NCBI RefSeq assembly: GCF_030812785.1
Contig: NZ_JAUSTJ010000002.1
Location: 558,001-622,000, forward strand
DNA from: Sphingomonas kyeonggiensis
GTDB lineage: Bacteria > Pseudomonadota > Alphaproteobacteria > Sphingomonadales > Sphingomonadaceae
DNA: 64,000 bases
Direction of reading: 5' to 3'
Below the pieces are notes generated by a model. That model was not told where the DNA came from. It saw only the letters and a program-made list of their open reading frames with translations, and made no database searches. A program made the translations under genes and the position numbers. Positions 40,976 through 49,495 of the stretch are shown here, piece by piece (the first letter of the stretch is position 1; each line of letters starts with the position of its first letter).

Positions 40976-42364
40976 TCAGAACGTTGCCCATTCCTCGGTC
41001 GTGGCCCGGACCACCGGCCTGGCCGTGGCGAGCGGCTTGACCGGGGAGACATAGCCGCGCGGCTTGCCCGGCTTTTGCGGGCGCGAGGGCAGGCTGGTGC
41101 GGGCGGTGGTGCCCACCTCGAACTTCGCGGCCTGCTCGCCGAGCGCGGCGACTTCGCTGGCCAGGCTGCGCGCGGCGGCGGCGGATTCCTCGACCATCGC
41201 GGCATTGTGCTGGGTCGACTGGTCCATCGTGCCGATCGCGGTGCTGATCTGGGTGATCGCAGTCGCCTGGGCCTGGTTGTCGGTCGCCATCTCGCTGAGC
41301 AGCGCATGGACCTCGCCGACATCGCCCGAGATGCCCGCGAACGCGCCGTCGACCTTCTGGACCATCTCGACCGCGGTGATGATATCGGCCTGGGTATGGG
41401 TGAGCTGGTCGCGGGCGCGGCCGGCCTCTTCCTCGGCACGCATCGCCAGCGCGCTGACCAGGTCGGCGACGACCGCGAAGCCGCGGCCCGCCTCGCCGGC
41501 GCGGCCGGCCTCGACGGCGGCGTTCATCGCGAGGACGCGGGTCTGGAAGGCGATCTTGTCGAGACCCTCGATGACCGAGTCGATGCCCTTGGCGCTGTCG
41601 GCCACGCGGGTCATCGCCTCTACCGCCTCCTCGGCGATCACTCGGCCGCCGGCGACGGTGGCAATGGCGCCATCGGCACGCTCGACGGTACGGCTGGCCG
41701 CTGCGGCGGTAGCCTTGAGGCGATTGTCGATCTGGGCGACCGCGGCGCTGGTTTCCTCGATGCTCGCGGCATTGGCTTCGGTGCGGCGCGACAGGTCCTC
41801 CGATGCCTCGGCGATCGCGCCCGAGCCGGTCTGGATCGCGGCGGTGCTCTCCATCACCGCGCCGATCAGCCCGCGCAGCGCGACCAGCGTGGCGTTGAAG
41901 TTGGTGCGCAGCTCGGCATAGCCATCTGGGAAGTCGCTGCCGATCTCGGCGGTCAGGTCGCCCTGCGAAAGGCGCGAGAGGCTGGTGCCGAGATGGGTGA
42001 CGGCGTGCGCCTGCTCCTTCGCCTGGCGCTGCTGCTCGACCGCATTGTCGCGGAAGGTGTGCATCGCCTTGGTCATGCGGCCGACACAGTCCCGATAGTC
42101 GGTGAACTGGATCGGGCTGTCCAGGTCGCCGGCGGCGAGCGCCTCCATGCGGACAACGGTGGCGACATAGGGATCGGCGATCGCGGCGCGATAGCGGACG
42201 CACTGGACCGCCGCGCCACCGATCAGCAGCGCTACCAGCGGCAGGGCGATCATGGTCGGTGCCAGCAAGGCGACCAGCGCGACCAGCGTCATGACGCCGA
42301 TCAGCGAGCCGAAGGCGACGTAGAGCTTGAGGCGGATAGGCGCGGTGGCCTGGAACCAGTGCAT
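40976..42364 (-). CDS. methyl-accepting chemotaxis protein
   Basis: The 462-residue receptor has two close hydrophobic segments (about 15-65) with almost no periplasmic loop, a HAMP-like region (MEALAAGDLDSPIQ), further helical linkers and the conserved signalling hairpin with DKIAFQTRVLAMNAAVEAGRAG near residue 280. The end EEWATF fits the x-W-x-x-F tether used by CheR/CheB. It likely senses an internal or membrane signal. The start ATG 42364 has AGGAGG. No che operon is in the window. Confidence 0.9.
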   Translation of the reverse strand: MHWFQATAPIRLKLYVAFGSLIGVMTLVALVALLAPTMIALPLVALLIGGAAVQCVRYRAAIADPYVATVVRMEALAAGDLDSPIQFTDYRDCVGRMTKAMHTFRDNAVEQQRQAKEQAHAVTHLGTSLSRLSQGDLTAEIGSDFPDGYAELRTNFNATLVALRGLIGAVMESTAAIQTGSGAIAEASEDLSRRTEANAASIEETSAAVAQIDNRLKATAAAASRTVERADGAIATVAGGRVIAEEAVEAMTRVADSAKGIDSVIEGLDKIAFQTRVLAMNAAVEAGRAGEAGRGFAVVADLVSALAMRAEEEAGRARDQLTHTQADIITAVEMVQKVDGAFAGISGDVGEVHALLSEMATDNQAQATAITQISTAIGTMDQSTQHNAAMVEESAAAARSLASEVAALGEQAAKFEVGTTARTSLPSRPQKPGKPRGYVSPVKPLATARPVVRATTEEWATF

Positions 42365-42508
42365 CGAAAAATCCTCCTGAGCGGCCCCCGGGAGATACGC
42401 GCCCGGCAAGCCTTGGCGCCGGCGGGCAGGCCCGTCGGACAAGCCCTTTTTAGGAGGCCCAGACGCGAAACGTTCGCAGCTGCACCAAATTCACTACGGG
42501 AATTTACG

Positions 42509-42522
42509 GAAGCAATTGCTTC
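42509..42522. promoter_or_regulatory. 14-base palindrome upstream of the chemotaxis gene
   Basis: GAAGCAATTGCTTC is a perfect dyad in the 232-base gap between the chemotaxis receptor and BaiN-like genes. It lies 145 bases upstream of the receptor start and may be a regulator site. The protein is not identified. Confidence 0.35.
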
Positions 42523-42596
42523 GAAATGGTGCAAGTGCATGGAAATGCAGGAAAACGGGAAAGCAACGGCTTGGCGCCTGTTCCTGCGATATCCGA

Positions 42597-43760
42597 CTAG
42601 AGCGCCAGCCCGGCGGCGCGGCCGCTCGCCCAGGCCCATTGGAAATTATAGCCGCCGAGCCAGCCGGTGACGTCCACTGCCTCGCCGATCGCGTAGAGGC
42701 TGGGGAGTTTCCGCGCTTCCATCGTCTGCGAGCTGAGCTCGGCGGTGCTGATCCCGCCGATCGTGACTTCGGCCTTGGCATAGCCTTCGGTGCCATTGGG
42801 CAGGAACGGCCAGTCGGCGAGGCGGCGGGCGGCCTCTTCGAGCTTGCGGTCGGGGGTGTTGGCGAGTTCGGTGGGGAGGGCTAGCTTCTCGGCCAGCGCA
42901 TCGGCGAGGCGATCGGGCAGGGCTTCGCCGAGCAGCTTGCGCAGCGTGACGCGGGGGCGGGCGCGCTTGGCGGCGAGCAGCCAACCGGGTTCGGCCTTGG
43001 GCAGGAAGTCGATGCCGATGCGCTCGCCGTGGCGCCAATAGCTCGAGACCTGGAGGATGGCGGGGCCGGAGAGGCCGCGGTGGGTGAAGAGCGCGGCTTC
43101 GCGGAAGCTCGCCTTGCCGGCGCGGGCGATGACGTCGGTCGAGACGCCGGACAGCTCGCGGAACAGCGCTTCCTCGCCGCTGAGGGTGAGGGGGACGAGG
43201 GCGGGGCGGGGCTCGACCACCTTGAGGCCGAAGCGGCGGGCGAAGTCATAGGCGAAGCCGGTCGCGCCCATCTTGGGGATCGAGGGGCCGCCGGTGGCGA
43301 GAACCAGTGCTTTGGCTTCGGCGGTGCGGGGGCCGAAGGTCAGGCGCCAGCGGGCATCCGCATGCTCGAGCTGGGGAGTATGACCGAGCCAGATCTCGAC
43401 CGTCCCCTGCGCGCACTCGTCGAGCAGCATGTCGACGATCTGGCGGGCCGAGCCGTCGCAGAAGAGCTGGCCGAGCGTCTTCTCGTGCCAGGCGATATGG
43501 TGGCGCTCGACCAGGTCGAGGAAATCCTGCGCGGTGTAGCGGCCGAGCGCGGACTTCATGAAATGGGGGTTCTGCGAGAGGTAGCGGTCGGGCGCGGCGC
43601 CGATATTGGTGAAGTTGCAGCGCCCGCCGCCCGAGATCAGGATCTTCTTGCCGGGCGCATCGGCATGGTCGACGAGCAGCACGCGCTTGCCCCGCTGGCC
43701 GGCGGTGAGCGCGCACATCAGCCCCGCGGCGCCGGCTCCCAGGATGATCGCGTCGTACAT
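42597..43760 (-). CDS. BaiN/HI0933-like FAD-dependent oxidoreductase
   Basis: The 387-residue flavoprotein has FAD-binding AIILGAGAAGLMCALTAGQ at the N-terminus, the family GGGRCNFTN motif near 45, VLATGGPSIPKMGATG in the middle and GGYNFQWAWASGRAAG at the C-terminus. Members of this group are poorly characterised flavin reductases; the substrate is unknown. Start is ATG 43760. It is divergent from the secreted protein gene at 43837 and followed by the palindrome region. Confidence 0.92.
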   Translation of the reverse strand: MYDAIILGAGAAGLMCALTAGQRGKRVLLVDHADAPGKKILISGGGRCNFTNIGAAPDRYLSQNPHFMKSALGRYTAQDFLDLVERHHIAWHEKTLGQLFCDGSARQIVDMLLDECAQGTVEIWLGHTPQLEHADARWRLTFGPRTAEAKALVLATGGPSIPKMGATGFAYDFARRFGLKVVEPRPALVPLTLSGEEALFRELSGVSTDVIARAGKASFREAALFTHRGLSGPAILQVSSYWRHGERIGIDFLPKAEPGWLLAAKRARPRVTLRKLLGEALPDRLADALAEKLALPTELANTPDRKLEEAARRLADWPFLPNGTEGYAKAEVTIGGISTAELSSQTMEARKLPSLYAIGEAVDVTGWLGGYNFQWAWASGRAAGLAL

Positions 43761-43836
43761 CGGCCTGCGCCTAGCAGTTGTTCAGGCTGCGGCAAGCGGG
43801 TGTGACGGACGTTGCGGGTCCGGAAGGAGATTGGGG

Positions 43837-44244
43837 ATGCATCTTGTGCTTGGCCTTGCGCTGCTGGCCGCGCCCGTTGTCGAGGACGATCCGATCTGCG
43901 CGGACCTGCGGCGGCTGTCCGCGGCGGTGGCCGAGCCGGAGGCGTACAGGGCGCTGTACCGATCGGACTTCGCGCCGCGGCTGTTGCGGGGGTGCTTCCG
44001 CAGTGACGGCTATTTCTGCAGCCAGACCATGCTGCCGCCCGAGATCACCCACGAGACCATGGCGAAGCGGATTGCGGCATGCCTGCCGGGCGCGACGATC
44101 GCGCCGGGCGAGCCCTGGCCGGGGCTCAAGCGCAGCGTGGTCAGCGGCGGCGGGCTTGTGTTCAGGCTGGAGGAAAGCGGCAGCGAGCGCGCCCATGTCG
44201 GGCGGATCCTGCGGATCGAGATCGGGCCGAAGCCCGAGCTCTAG
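43837..44244 (+). CDS. exported small protein of unknown function
   Basis: The 135-residue product has a short hydrophobic N-terminus (MHLVLGLALLAAPVVE), then a mature part with four Cys (DDPICADL, RGCFRSDGYFCSQ, AACLPG) that could form disulfides in the periplasm. No family is recognised. The start at 43837 has GGAAGGAG ahead at good distance. Its 3' end overlaps the convergent small gene by four bases. Confidence 0.75.
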   Translation: MHLVLGLALLAAPVVEDDPICADLRRLSAAVAEPEAYRALYRSDFAPRLLRGCFRSDGYFCSQTMLPPEITHETMAKRIAACLPGATIAPGEPWPGLKRSVVSGGGLVFRLEESGSERAHVGRILRIEIGPKPEL

Positions 44245-44420
44245 TGCAGCTTGGCGATGCTGAGCCCGTCGAGCTTGGCGCGGTCCTTCACTGACTCCTC
44301 GCTGCGGGTGAGCGCTTTCGCGATCGCCTTGAGCGCCATGCCCTTCTTGGCGAGTGTGTGGAGCTTCTGGATCTCGTCGGCGCGCCAAGGCTGGCGGTGG
44401 CGTTCGAACTTCTCGGCCAT
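44241..44420 (-). CDS. small Myb/SANT-like helical protein
   Basis: This 59-residue frame reads MAEKFERHRQPWRADEIQKL and then HTLAKKGMALKAIAKALTRS, a basic three-helix pattern like a Myb/SANT or helix-turn-helix DNA-binding domain, and ends in KLH. It starts at ATG 44420 behind a GGAGAC. It lies just downstream of a terminator that follows the SWIB gene, so it is transcribed separately. Four bases overlap the convergent gene end. DNA binding is inferred from the pattern only. Confidence 0.68.
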   Translation of the reverse strand: MAEKFERHRQPWRADEIQKLHTLAKKGMALKAIAKALTRSEESVKDRAKLDGLSIAKLH

Positions 44421-44433
44421 GTCGGTCTCCTAA

Positions 44434-44470
44434 AGCAAAAGGGCGGGCCCCGTGGGGAACCCGCCCTTCG
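44434..44470 (-). terminator. intrinsic terminator after the SWIB gene
   Basis: On the minus strand AAGGGCGGG, a 12-base loop with its own CCCC/GGGG pairing, and CCCGCCCTT are followed by TTTGCTTT. It lies 37 bases downstream of the SWIB stop. Confidence 0.85.
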
Positions 44471-44506
44471 CGTTTTCAGCGGCGGGGCGCATCGCCCCGG
44501 CCCGGC

Positions 44507-44764
44507 TTACTTGACGTGCTTCGCGATGTGCTTGTTCATCTCGAACATCGTCACCTTGTCGGCGCCGAAGATCGGACGCAGCACGTCGTCGGCGAGGATC
44601 TCGCGCTTGTTCGCCGGGTTCTGCAGGTTGTTCTTCTTGATGTATTCCCACAGCTTGCTGACGATCTCGCTGCGCGGAAGATCCGCGGTGCCGACGATCT
44701 TAGCCAGCTCGGGCGAAGGGGTCACCGGCTTGGCGATGCCGCCGCGTGCTTTGGTCTCGGCCAT
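44507..44764 (-). CDS. SWIB/MDM2 domain protein
   Basis: The 85-residue protein is almost entirely a SWIB domain: VTPSPELAKIVG, LPRSEIVSKLWEYIKKNNLQ and DVLRPIFGADKVTMFEMNK. SWIB domains occur in eukaryotic chromatin remodelling factors and, as stand-alone proteins, in Chlamydia and Alphaproteobacteria, where they may condense or bind DNA. The start is ATG 44764. A strong terminator follows it, and a Myb-like mini-protein gene comes next. Confidence 0.93.
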   Translation of the reverse strand: MAETKARGGIAKPVTPSPELAKIVGTADLPRSEIVSKLWEYIKKNNLQNPANKREILADDVLRPIFGADKVTMFEMNKHIAKHVK

Positions 44765-45048
44765 AATGTTTCTCCTGTTCCTGCCCTTGGACGGGCTATG
44801 CCTTCGTTAGCGCCAGCGGCGTGTGCGAACCCTTCCGCCGCCTTTCGCGCCTACGATGTACCGCGGTGAGAGCGTTACTCCTCACCTGCACACCCTTTGA
44901 TCGTCACAAATCGCGTCTGTCTAGAGAGCAGATGCGCCGAGACGCCCCCAGAGAGCGACATTTTGGGGATAAGTCGGGTTAAACGGCCGGTAGGAGAGGG
45001 GAAAAGGCCATGCTAAGGGGGATTTTCACGGCAAAAGGGGAGAGCGGG

Positions 45049-45282
45049 ATGCGCGTTCTGGTGCTCGGCGGACTGGTGATTCTGGCCGGATGCGGTGGCG
45101 GGACGACCGGCACCAACTATTCCGACCCGCCGCCCATGGCCGAGATCGTCGCCACGCCCAGCCCCAGGGCGAGCGAGACGCCCGAGGCGGACGCCGCCGC
45201 GGTCAATGCGGCGGAGGCAGCGAGCGAAGCCGACGACACGCTCACCAATAGCGACGCTACGGCAGCCACAAACACAATGTGA
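45049..45282 (+). CDS. small lipoprotein of unknown function
   Basis: The 77-residue product has a lipoprotein signal with lipobox LAGC (ILAGCGGGTTGT) and a low-complexity, Ala/Asp/Glu-rich mature part. The start is ATG 45049 behind GGGGAGAG; an ATG at 45010 would spoil the signal peptide. The 285 bases before it hold no further gene. No family is recognised, and it may be a structural or spacer lipoprotein. Confidence 0.65.
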   Translation: MRVLVLGGLVILAGCGGGTTGTNYSDPPPMAEIVATPSPRASETPEADAAAVNAAEAASEADDTLTNSDATAATNTM

Positions 45283-45314
45283 GTGGACAAGGCGGCGCGG
45301 GCCTGTCTAAAGGC

Positions 45315-45368
45315 ATGCCCAACATGATGACCCGCGCACTTCTCGGTCTGCGACTTATCCGCCCTTAG
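45315..45368 (+). CDS. leucine leader peptide (leuA attenuator)
   Basis: The 17-codon frame reads MPNMMTRALLGLRLIRP, with four leucine codons (CTT, CTC, CTG, CTT) within seven residues, and its TAG stop lies in the left arm of a perfect hairpin. It lies 77 bases upstream of leuA on the same strand. Leu-rich leader peptides of this kind control leu operons by ribosome stalling in Proteobacteria. Confidence 0.7.
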   Translation: MPNMMTRALLGLRLIRP

Positions 45369-45401
45369 GGGCCGGACGCACATGCGCACGCCCCTAAGGG
45401 C
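45361..45401 (+). promoter_or_regulatory. attenuator hairpin upstream of leuA
   Basis: GCCCTTAGGGGC at 45361-45372 pairs perfectly with GCCCCTAAGGGC at 45390-45401. The stop codon of the leader peptide lies within the left arm, so a ribosome reaching the end or stalled on Leu codons would change the fold. No T-run follows the right arm, so it may be an antiterminator-type or translation-linked structure rather than a simple terminator. Confidence 0.7.
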
Positions 45402-45445
45402 ACTTCACGATTGAAATCGAAGTCTCGAGCCGAGAGAGAGCTGTC

Positions 45446-47104
45446 ATGTTGCGCGATCCGTCCATCAAGTACCGTCCCTTCCCCCAGGTAAACCTGCCCG
45501 GCCGCCAATGGCCGAGCCGCACCATCACCAAGGCGCCCCGCTGGCTGTCGACCGACATGCGCGACGGCAACCAGGCGCTGATCGATCCGATGGACGCGGA
45601 GAAGAAGACCCGCTTCTTCGAGCTGCTCTGCAAGGTGGGCGTGAAGGAAATCGAAGTCGGCTTCCCGAGCGCGGGCGCCACCGAGTTCGATTTCATCTCG
45701 GGCCTCGTCCAGCAGGACAAGATCCCCGACGACGTGATCGTCCAGGTGCTGACCCAGTCGCGCCAGGACCTGATCGAGACCAGCTTCCAGTCGCTCAAGG
45801 GCGCGAAGAAGGCGATCGTCCACCTCTACAACGCCGTATCGCCGGCATGGCGCCGCATCGTGTTCGGCATGAGCCGCGAGGAGATCAAGCAGATCGCCAT
45901 CGCCGGCGCCAAGGTGCTGCGCGACGAGGCCGCCAAGCAGCCCGACACCGACTGGCATTTCGAGTACAGCCCCGAGACCTTCTCGACCGCCGAGCTCGAT
46001 TTCTCGGTCGAGGTCTGCGAGGCGGTGATGGACATCCTGCGTCCTACCACCGACAAGCCGCTGATCCTCAACCTGCCGGCGACGGTGGAGGCGGCGACGC
46101 CCAATATCTATGCCGACCAGATCGAGTGGTTCTGCCGCAACATCCGCAGCCGCGACACGGTGGTGATCAGCCTGCACACGCATAACGACCGTGGCACCGG
46201 CGTCGCTGCGTCGGAGCTGGGCCTGCTGGCCGGCGCGGACCGCGTCGAGGGCTGCCTGTTCGGCAATGGCGAGCGCACCGGCAATGTCGACCTGGTCACG
46301 CTGGCGCTCAACATGTACACGCAAGGCGTTGATCCGGGCCTGGATTTCTCGAACATCGACGAGGTGATCCAGACGGTCGAGTACTGTAACCAGATCCCCG
46401 TCCACCCGCGCCACCCCTATGCCGGCGACCTGGTGTTCACCGCTTTCTCGGGCAGCCACCAGGACGCGATCAAGAAGGGCTTCGCGGCGCAGGAAGCGCG
46501 CAACGACGACTTCTGGGACGTGCCGTACCTGCCGATCGACCCCAAGGACCTGGGCCGCGATTACGAGGCGGTGATCCGCGTCAACTCGCAGTCGGGCAAG
46601 GGCGGCGTCGCCTGGGTGATCGAGCAGGACAAGGGCCTGAAGCTGCCCAAGCGCATGCAGGCCGACTTCTCGCGCCATGTGCAGGCGCTGGCCGACGAGA
46701 CCAGCCGCGAGCTCAACGCCGCGGACATCTGGGGTCGTTTCGAGCAGACCTATCTGCCGGGCGACAAGGACCGCTTCGTGCTCGAGGATTATGAGGAGAC
46801 CGGTGCTGCCGGGCAGCGCGTGTTCGTCGGCCGCATCGCGGTGGACGGCGAGACACGCTCGATCTCCGGGCGCGGCAACGGCCTGATCTCGGGCGTGATC
46901 GACGCGCTTGCCGGGACGACCGGCCCGGCGCTCGACGTGGTCGATTACAGCGAGCACGCGATCGGGCACGGCGCCGATGCGCAGGCGGCCGCCTATGTCG
47001 AATGCCGCACCGCCGATGGGCGCACCGTGTTCGGTGTCGGCATCGACGCCGATATCGCGACTGCTTCGGTGCGCGCGGTGCTCAGCGCAGCGAACCGGGT
47101 CTGA
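45446..47104 (+). CDS. leuA: 2-isopropylmalate synthase
   Basis: The 552-residue enzyme condenses acetyl-CoA with 2-ketoisovalerate, the first committed step of leucine synthesis. The catalytic domain has [14 protein letters not shown] with Arg and Asp, and the zinc motif HTHND in [10 protein letters not shown]; a regulatory domain with the leucine-binding region follows at the C-terminus. Length fits the LeuA type found in Actinobacteria and many Alphaproteobacteria. A leucine leader and hairpin lie upstream. ilvBHC for the shared precursor pathway are 10 kb away. Confidence 0.95.
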   Translation: MLRDPSIKYRPFPQVNLPGRQWPSRTITKAPRWLSTDMRDGNQALIDPMDAEKKTRFFELLCKVGVKEIEVGFPSAGATEFDFISGLVQQDKIPDDVIVQVLTQSRQDLIETSFQSLKGAKKAIVHLYNAVSPAWRRIVFGMSREEIKQIAIAGAKVLRDEAAKQPDTDWHFEYSPETFSTAELDFSVEVCEAVMDILRPTTDKPLILNLPATVEAATPNIYADQIEWFCRNIRSRDTVVISLHTHNDRGTGVAASELGLLAGADRVEGCLFGNGERTGNVDLVTLALNMYTQGVDPGLDFSNIDEVIQTVEYCNQIPVHPRHPYAGDLVFTAFSGSHQDAIKKGFAAQEARNDDFWDVPYLPIDPKDLGRDYEAVIRVNSQSGKGGVAWVIEQDKGLKLPKRMQADFSRHVQALADETSRELNAADIWGRFEQTYLPGDKDRFVLEDYEETGAAGQRVFVGRIAVDGETRSISGRGNGLISGVIDALAGTTGPALDVVDYSEHAIGHGADAQAAAYVECRTADGRTVFGVGIDADIATASVRAVLSAANRV

Positions 47105-47121
47105 TCGGGAACCGGCGCGGG

Positions 47122-48207
47122 ATGCTCTCCGGTATCCTGCGCTGGTCCAGGCTCGCTGCGCTGATCTGGTGGGCCGGTACCTTTTGGGCCTTCATGCTCT
47201 ACGGGCTTGCCTTTGTGGCGTACCCCACGCTGTGGGTGCCGATATCGTGCACGATCGCTGGCATGGTCTTCGTGATCCTGATCCACGAGACCGGCCACGC
47301 CGCGGCGGCGATCGCCTGCGGCTGGCGGGTGCTGGTCTTCGCGGTCTGCCCTTTCGGGCTGCACCTGCCGACCCGCACGATCACGTTCCTGCCGCGCGGT
47401 TACAGGGAAGACGCTGGCGGTTTTGTCGCCAGTGTACCGCGCAGTCAGGCGCGCGGGACGCGCGCGCGCAGGTTCATCATCGTCGCGAGTGGGCCGGCTG
47501 CGTGTTTTGTGCTTGCCGCCGCCGCGTTGGTCGTGCGTGAACTGTGGCTGCGCGGGATCGACACGCGGCTGTTGGTCGCAAGCAATTTCGGCCTGGCCAT
47601 CGCCGTCCAGGCATGCGTGTCGGGGCTGATTTCGCTGCTTCCCTATGACGGGAGCGATGGGGAAAAACTGCTTGTGCTGGCACGGCCCGATCCGGAACGG
47701 CTCTTGCACGCTCCCTGCGGTTGGATGGCGACCCAGCTCCACTACAATGTCCGGCTGCGCGACCTTCCCGAATGGCTGATCGCGGCGCAGCGGGCGGTGC
47801 CGCATCCCGGGGCCGAGCCCGACCGGCATGGAGAAGGGATCGACATCAGGCGGATACTCGATGCCGATCGACCCGACTTCGCCCGTGCCCGCGAACGGAT
47901 CGATGCCTATCGGACCCGCTACGGCGGTAGCGCATGGCTCGATTCCTGCGATGCCTATCTCGCGGCAATCGGGGAGGGCGATGCCGCGAGCGCCGCCGCG
48001 CGCCTATGGAAGGGCGAGCCCGATCCGGGGGCACAGTCGATGGAGCATGCCGCCAAGGCCTCGGTGCTTGCCGTTCAGGGTCACGAAGCGGGCATGCAGG
48101 CCGAACTGCGCGCAATGCGCAAGGCCGTCCGCGCCCGCTCGCCCTATCGCAACGCCACCTTCCGCGACATCGAGCGCCGGATCCGCGCCGCGCTGCGCCC
48201 GGCCTAG
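47122..48207 (+). CDS. M50-like intramembrane metalloprotease
   Basis: The 361-residue protein has four or five hydrophobic segments, the zinc motif HETGH in a membrane helix (VILIHETGHAAAAI) near residue 53 and a second motif LISLLPYDGSDGEKLL near 180, where the Asp completes the site of site-2 proteases. The soluble C-terminal 150 residues contain TPR-like helices. It may cut a membrane-bound substrate such as an anti-sigma factor; the target is unknown. Start ATG 47122 is 17 bases after the leuA stop. It overlaps the convergent dehydrogenase by four bases. Confidence 0.75.
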   Translation: MLSGILRWSRLAALIWWAGTFWAFMLYGLAFVAYPTLWVPISCTIAGMVFVILIHETGHAAAAIACGWRVLVFAVCPFGLHLPTRTITFLPRGYREDAGGFVASVPRSQARGTRARRFIIVASGPAACFVLAAAALVVRELWLRGIDTRLLVASNFGLAIAVQACVSGLISLLPYDGSDGEKLLVLARPDPERLLHAPCGWMATQLHYNVRLRDLPEWLIAAQRAVPHPGAEPDRHGEGIDIRRILDADRPDFARARERIDAYRTRYGGSAWLDSCDAYLAAIGEGDAASAAARLWKGEPDPGAQSMEHAAKASVLAVQGHEAGMQAELRAMRKAVRARSPYRNATFRDIERRIRAALRPA

Positions 48208-49331
48208 CGGCTCGGATCGATCAGGTATTTCTCTCCCGTCGCCTTCTTCGCATAGGCTTCCACCACCTTCGGATCGAGCGCTTCGGCGAGCGAGATCGTG
48301 TTGGTGTAGTGGCTGGCGAAGGTCGTCGTCAGCTCGGCGACGACGCGGGCGCGCAGGCGTAGCGTGCCTTCGAGGCCGAGCTTCATCAGGAACGGCGTGA
48401 CCAGGAAGCCGCTGACGCCCCAGGCGAGGCCATAGCCGCGGTCGAGCTCCATCGGCGACGTGTCGAGCATGCCGTAGACATAGACCTGCTTCCAGGTTGC
48501 CGAGCCATAGCGGCTATAGGCGGTGGCGGTGCGATTGATCGCGGCTTCCATCGCGTGGAGGATCGTGTTGACGATCCTGCCGCCGCCGATCGCGTCGAAG
48601 GCGAGGGTGGCGCCGGTCTCGGTGATCGCGTCGGTCAGCTTCTCGCGGAAATCGGGCGCGCTGCTGTCGACGATGTACTTGGCGCCGATCTCGCGCAGGA
48701 TCGCCGCCTGGGCCTCGCTGCGCACGATGTTCACCAGCGGCACATTGTCGGCGATGCAGATGCGGTTGAGCATCTGGCCGAGGTTCGAGGCGGCGGCGGT
48801 GTGGACCAGCGCCTTGTGTCCCTCCATCCGCAGCGTCTCGACCATCGACAGAGCGGTGAGCGGATTGACGAACATCGAGGCGCCGTCGGCCGCGGTTGCG
48901 CCTTCGGGCAGCACGATGCAGTCGCGCGCGGCGATCTTGCGATACTGGGCGTACATCGAACCGCCGAGCATGCCGACCTTCTTGCCGAGCAGTTCGGCGA
49001 CATTCTCGCCTGCCAGGACGACGGTGCCGGCGCCTTCGTTGCCGACCGCCATCGACTGGTCGAGCCGCGGCTTCATCGCCGGCATACGCGCGGCCGGGAT
49101 CGCGGCGGTGAGCGTCGGGTGGTCGGCGGTGCCGCCGGTCTTGAGCGTCGCCATGTCGGCGGGGCCGAGCAGCAGGCCGAGATCGGACGGATTGAGCGGC
49201 GCCGCCTCGACCCGAACGATGACTTCGTCGGGGCCGGGCGCGGCCAGCGTTACCGGTTCCAGCGAGAGGGTGAGATTGCCGTCGCTCGAGATGGTCGAGC
49301 GTAGCTCGAGACCGGTCAGCGGGTTCGCCAT
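48204..49331 (-). CDS. QOR-type medium-chain dehydrogenase (zinc-independent)
   Basis: The 375-residue protein belongs to the MDR superfamily: VEAAPLNPSDLGLLL and GNEGAGTVV in the catalytic domain, and a Rossmann domain with AAASNLGQMLNRI. The zinc ligands of alcohol dehydrogenases are not found, which points to the quinone-oxidoreductase-like group that reduces alkenals or quinones with NADPH. Substrate is unknown. The gene is convergent with and overlaps the M50-like gene by four bases and is divergent from the diguanylate cyclase. Confidence 0.85.
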   Translation of the reverse strand: MANPLTGLELRSTISSDGNLTLSLEPVTLAAPGPDEVIVRVEAAPLNPSDLGLLLGPADMATLKTGGTADHPTLTAAIPAARMPAMKPRLDQSMAVGNEGAGTVVLAGENVAELLGKKVGMLGGSMYAQYRKIAARDCIVLPEGATAADGASMFVNPLTALSMVETLRMEGHKALVHTAAASNLGQMLNRICIADNVPLVNIVRSEAQAAILREIGAKYIVDSSAPDFREKLTDAITETGATLAFDAIGGGRIVNTILHAMEAAINRTATAYSRYGSATWKQVYVYGMLDTSPMELDRGYGLAWGVSGFLVTPFLMKLGLEGTLRLRARVVAELTTTFASHYTNTISLAEALDPKVVEAYAKKATGEKYLIDPSR

Positions 49332-49495
49332 TGCACTCTCCTCTTGGCCATGTTGCGTCGCCGCCCCGGGCGCGCGTCCTGCCCTTAGATATCGCGCCCG
49401 CCTGCGGCGTCCAGCGCTTCCCGGGGAAAATACGTAGCTGGTAAGGCTGGTGTTAACGCCTTTCCCGCCAAGGTCGCGCCATCGGGGGAAGTGGA

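Noticed and set aside
45361..45401. The leuA hairpin as the terminator of the upstream lipoprotein gene
   Set aside because: It has no T-run and includes the stop codon of a leucine-rich leader, which fits attenuation better.
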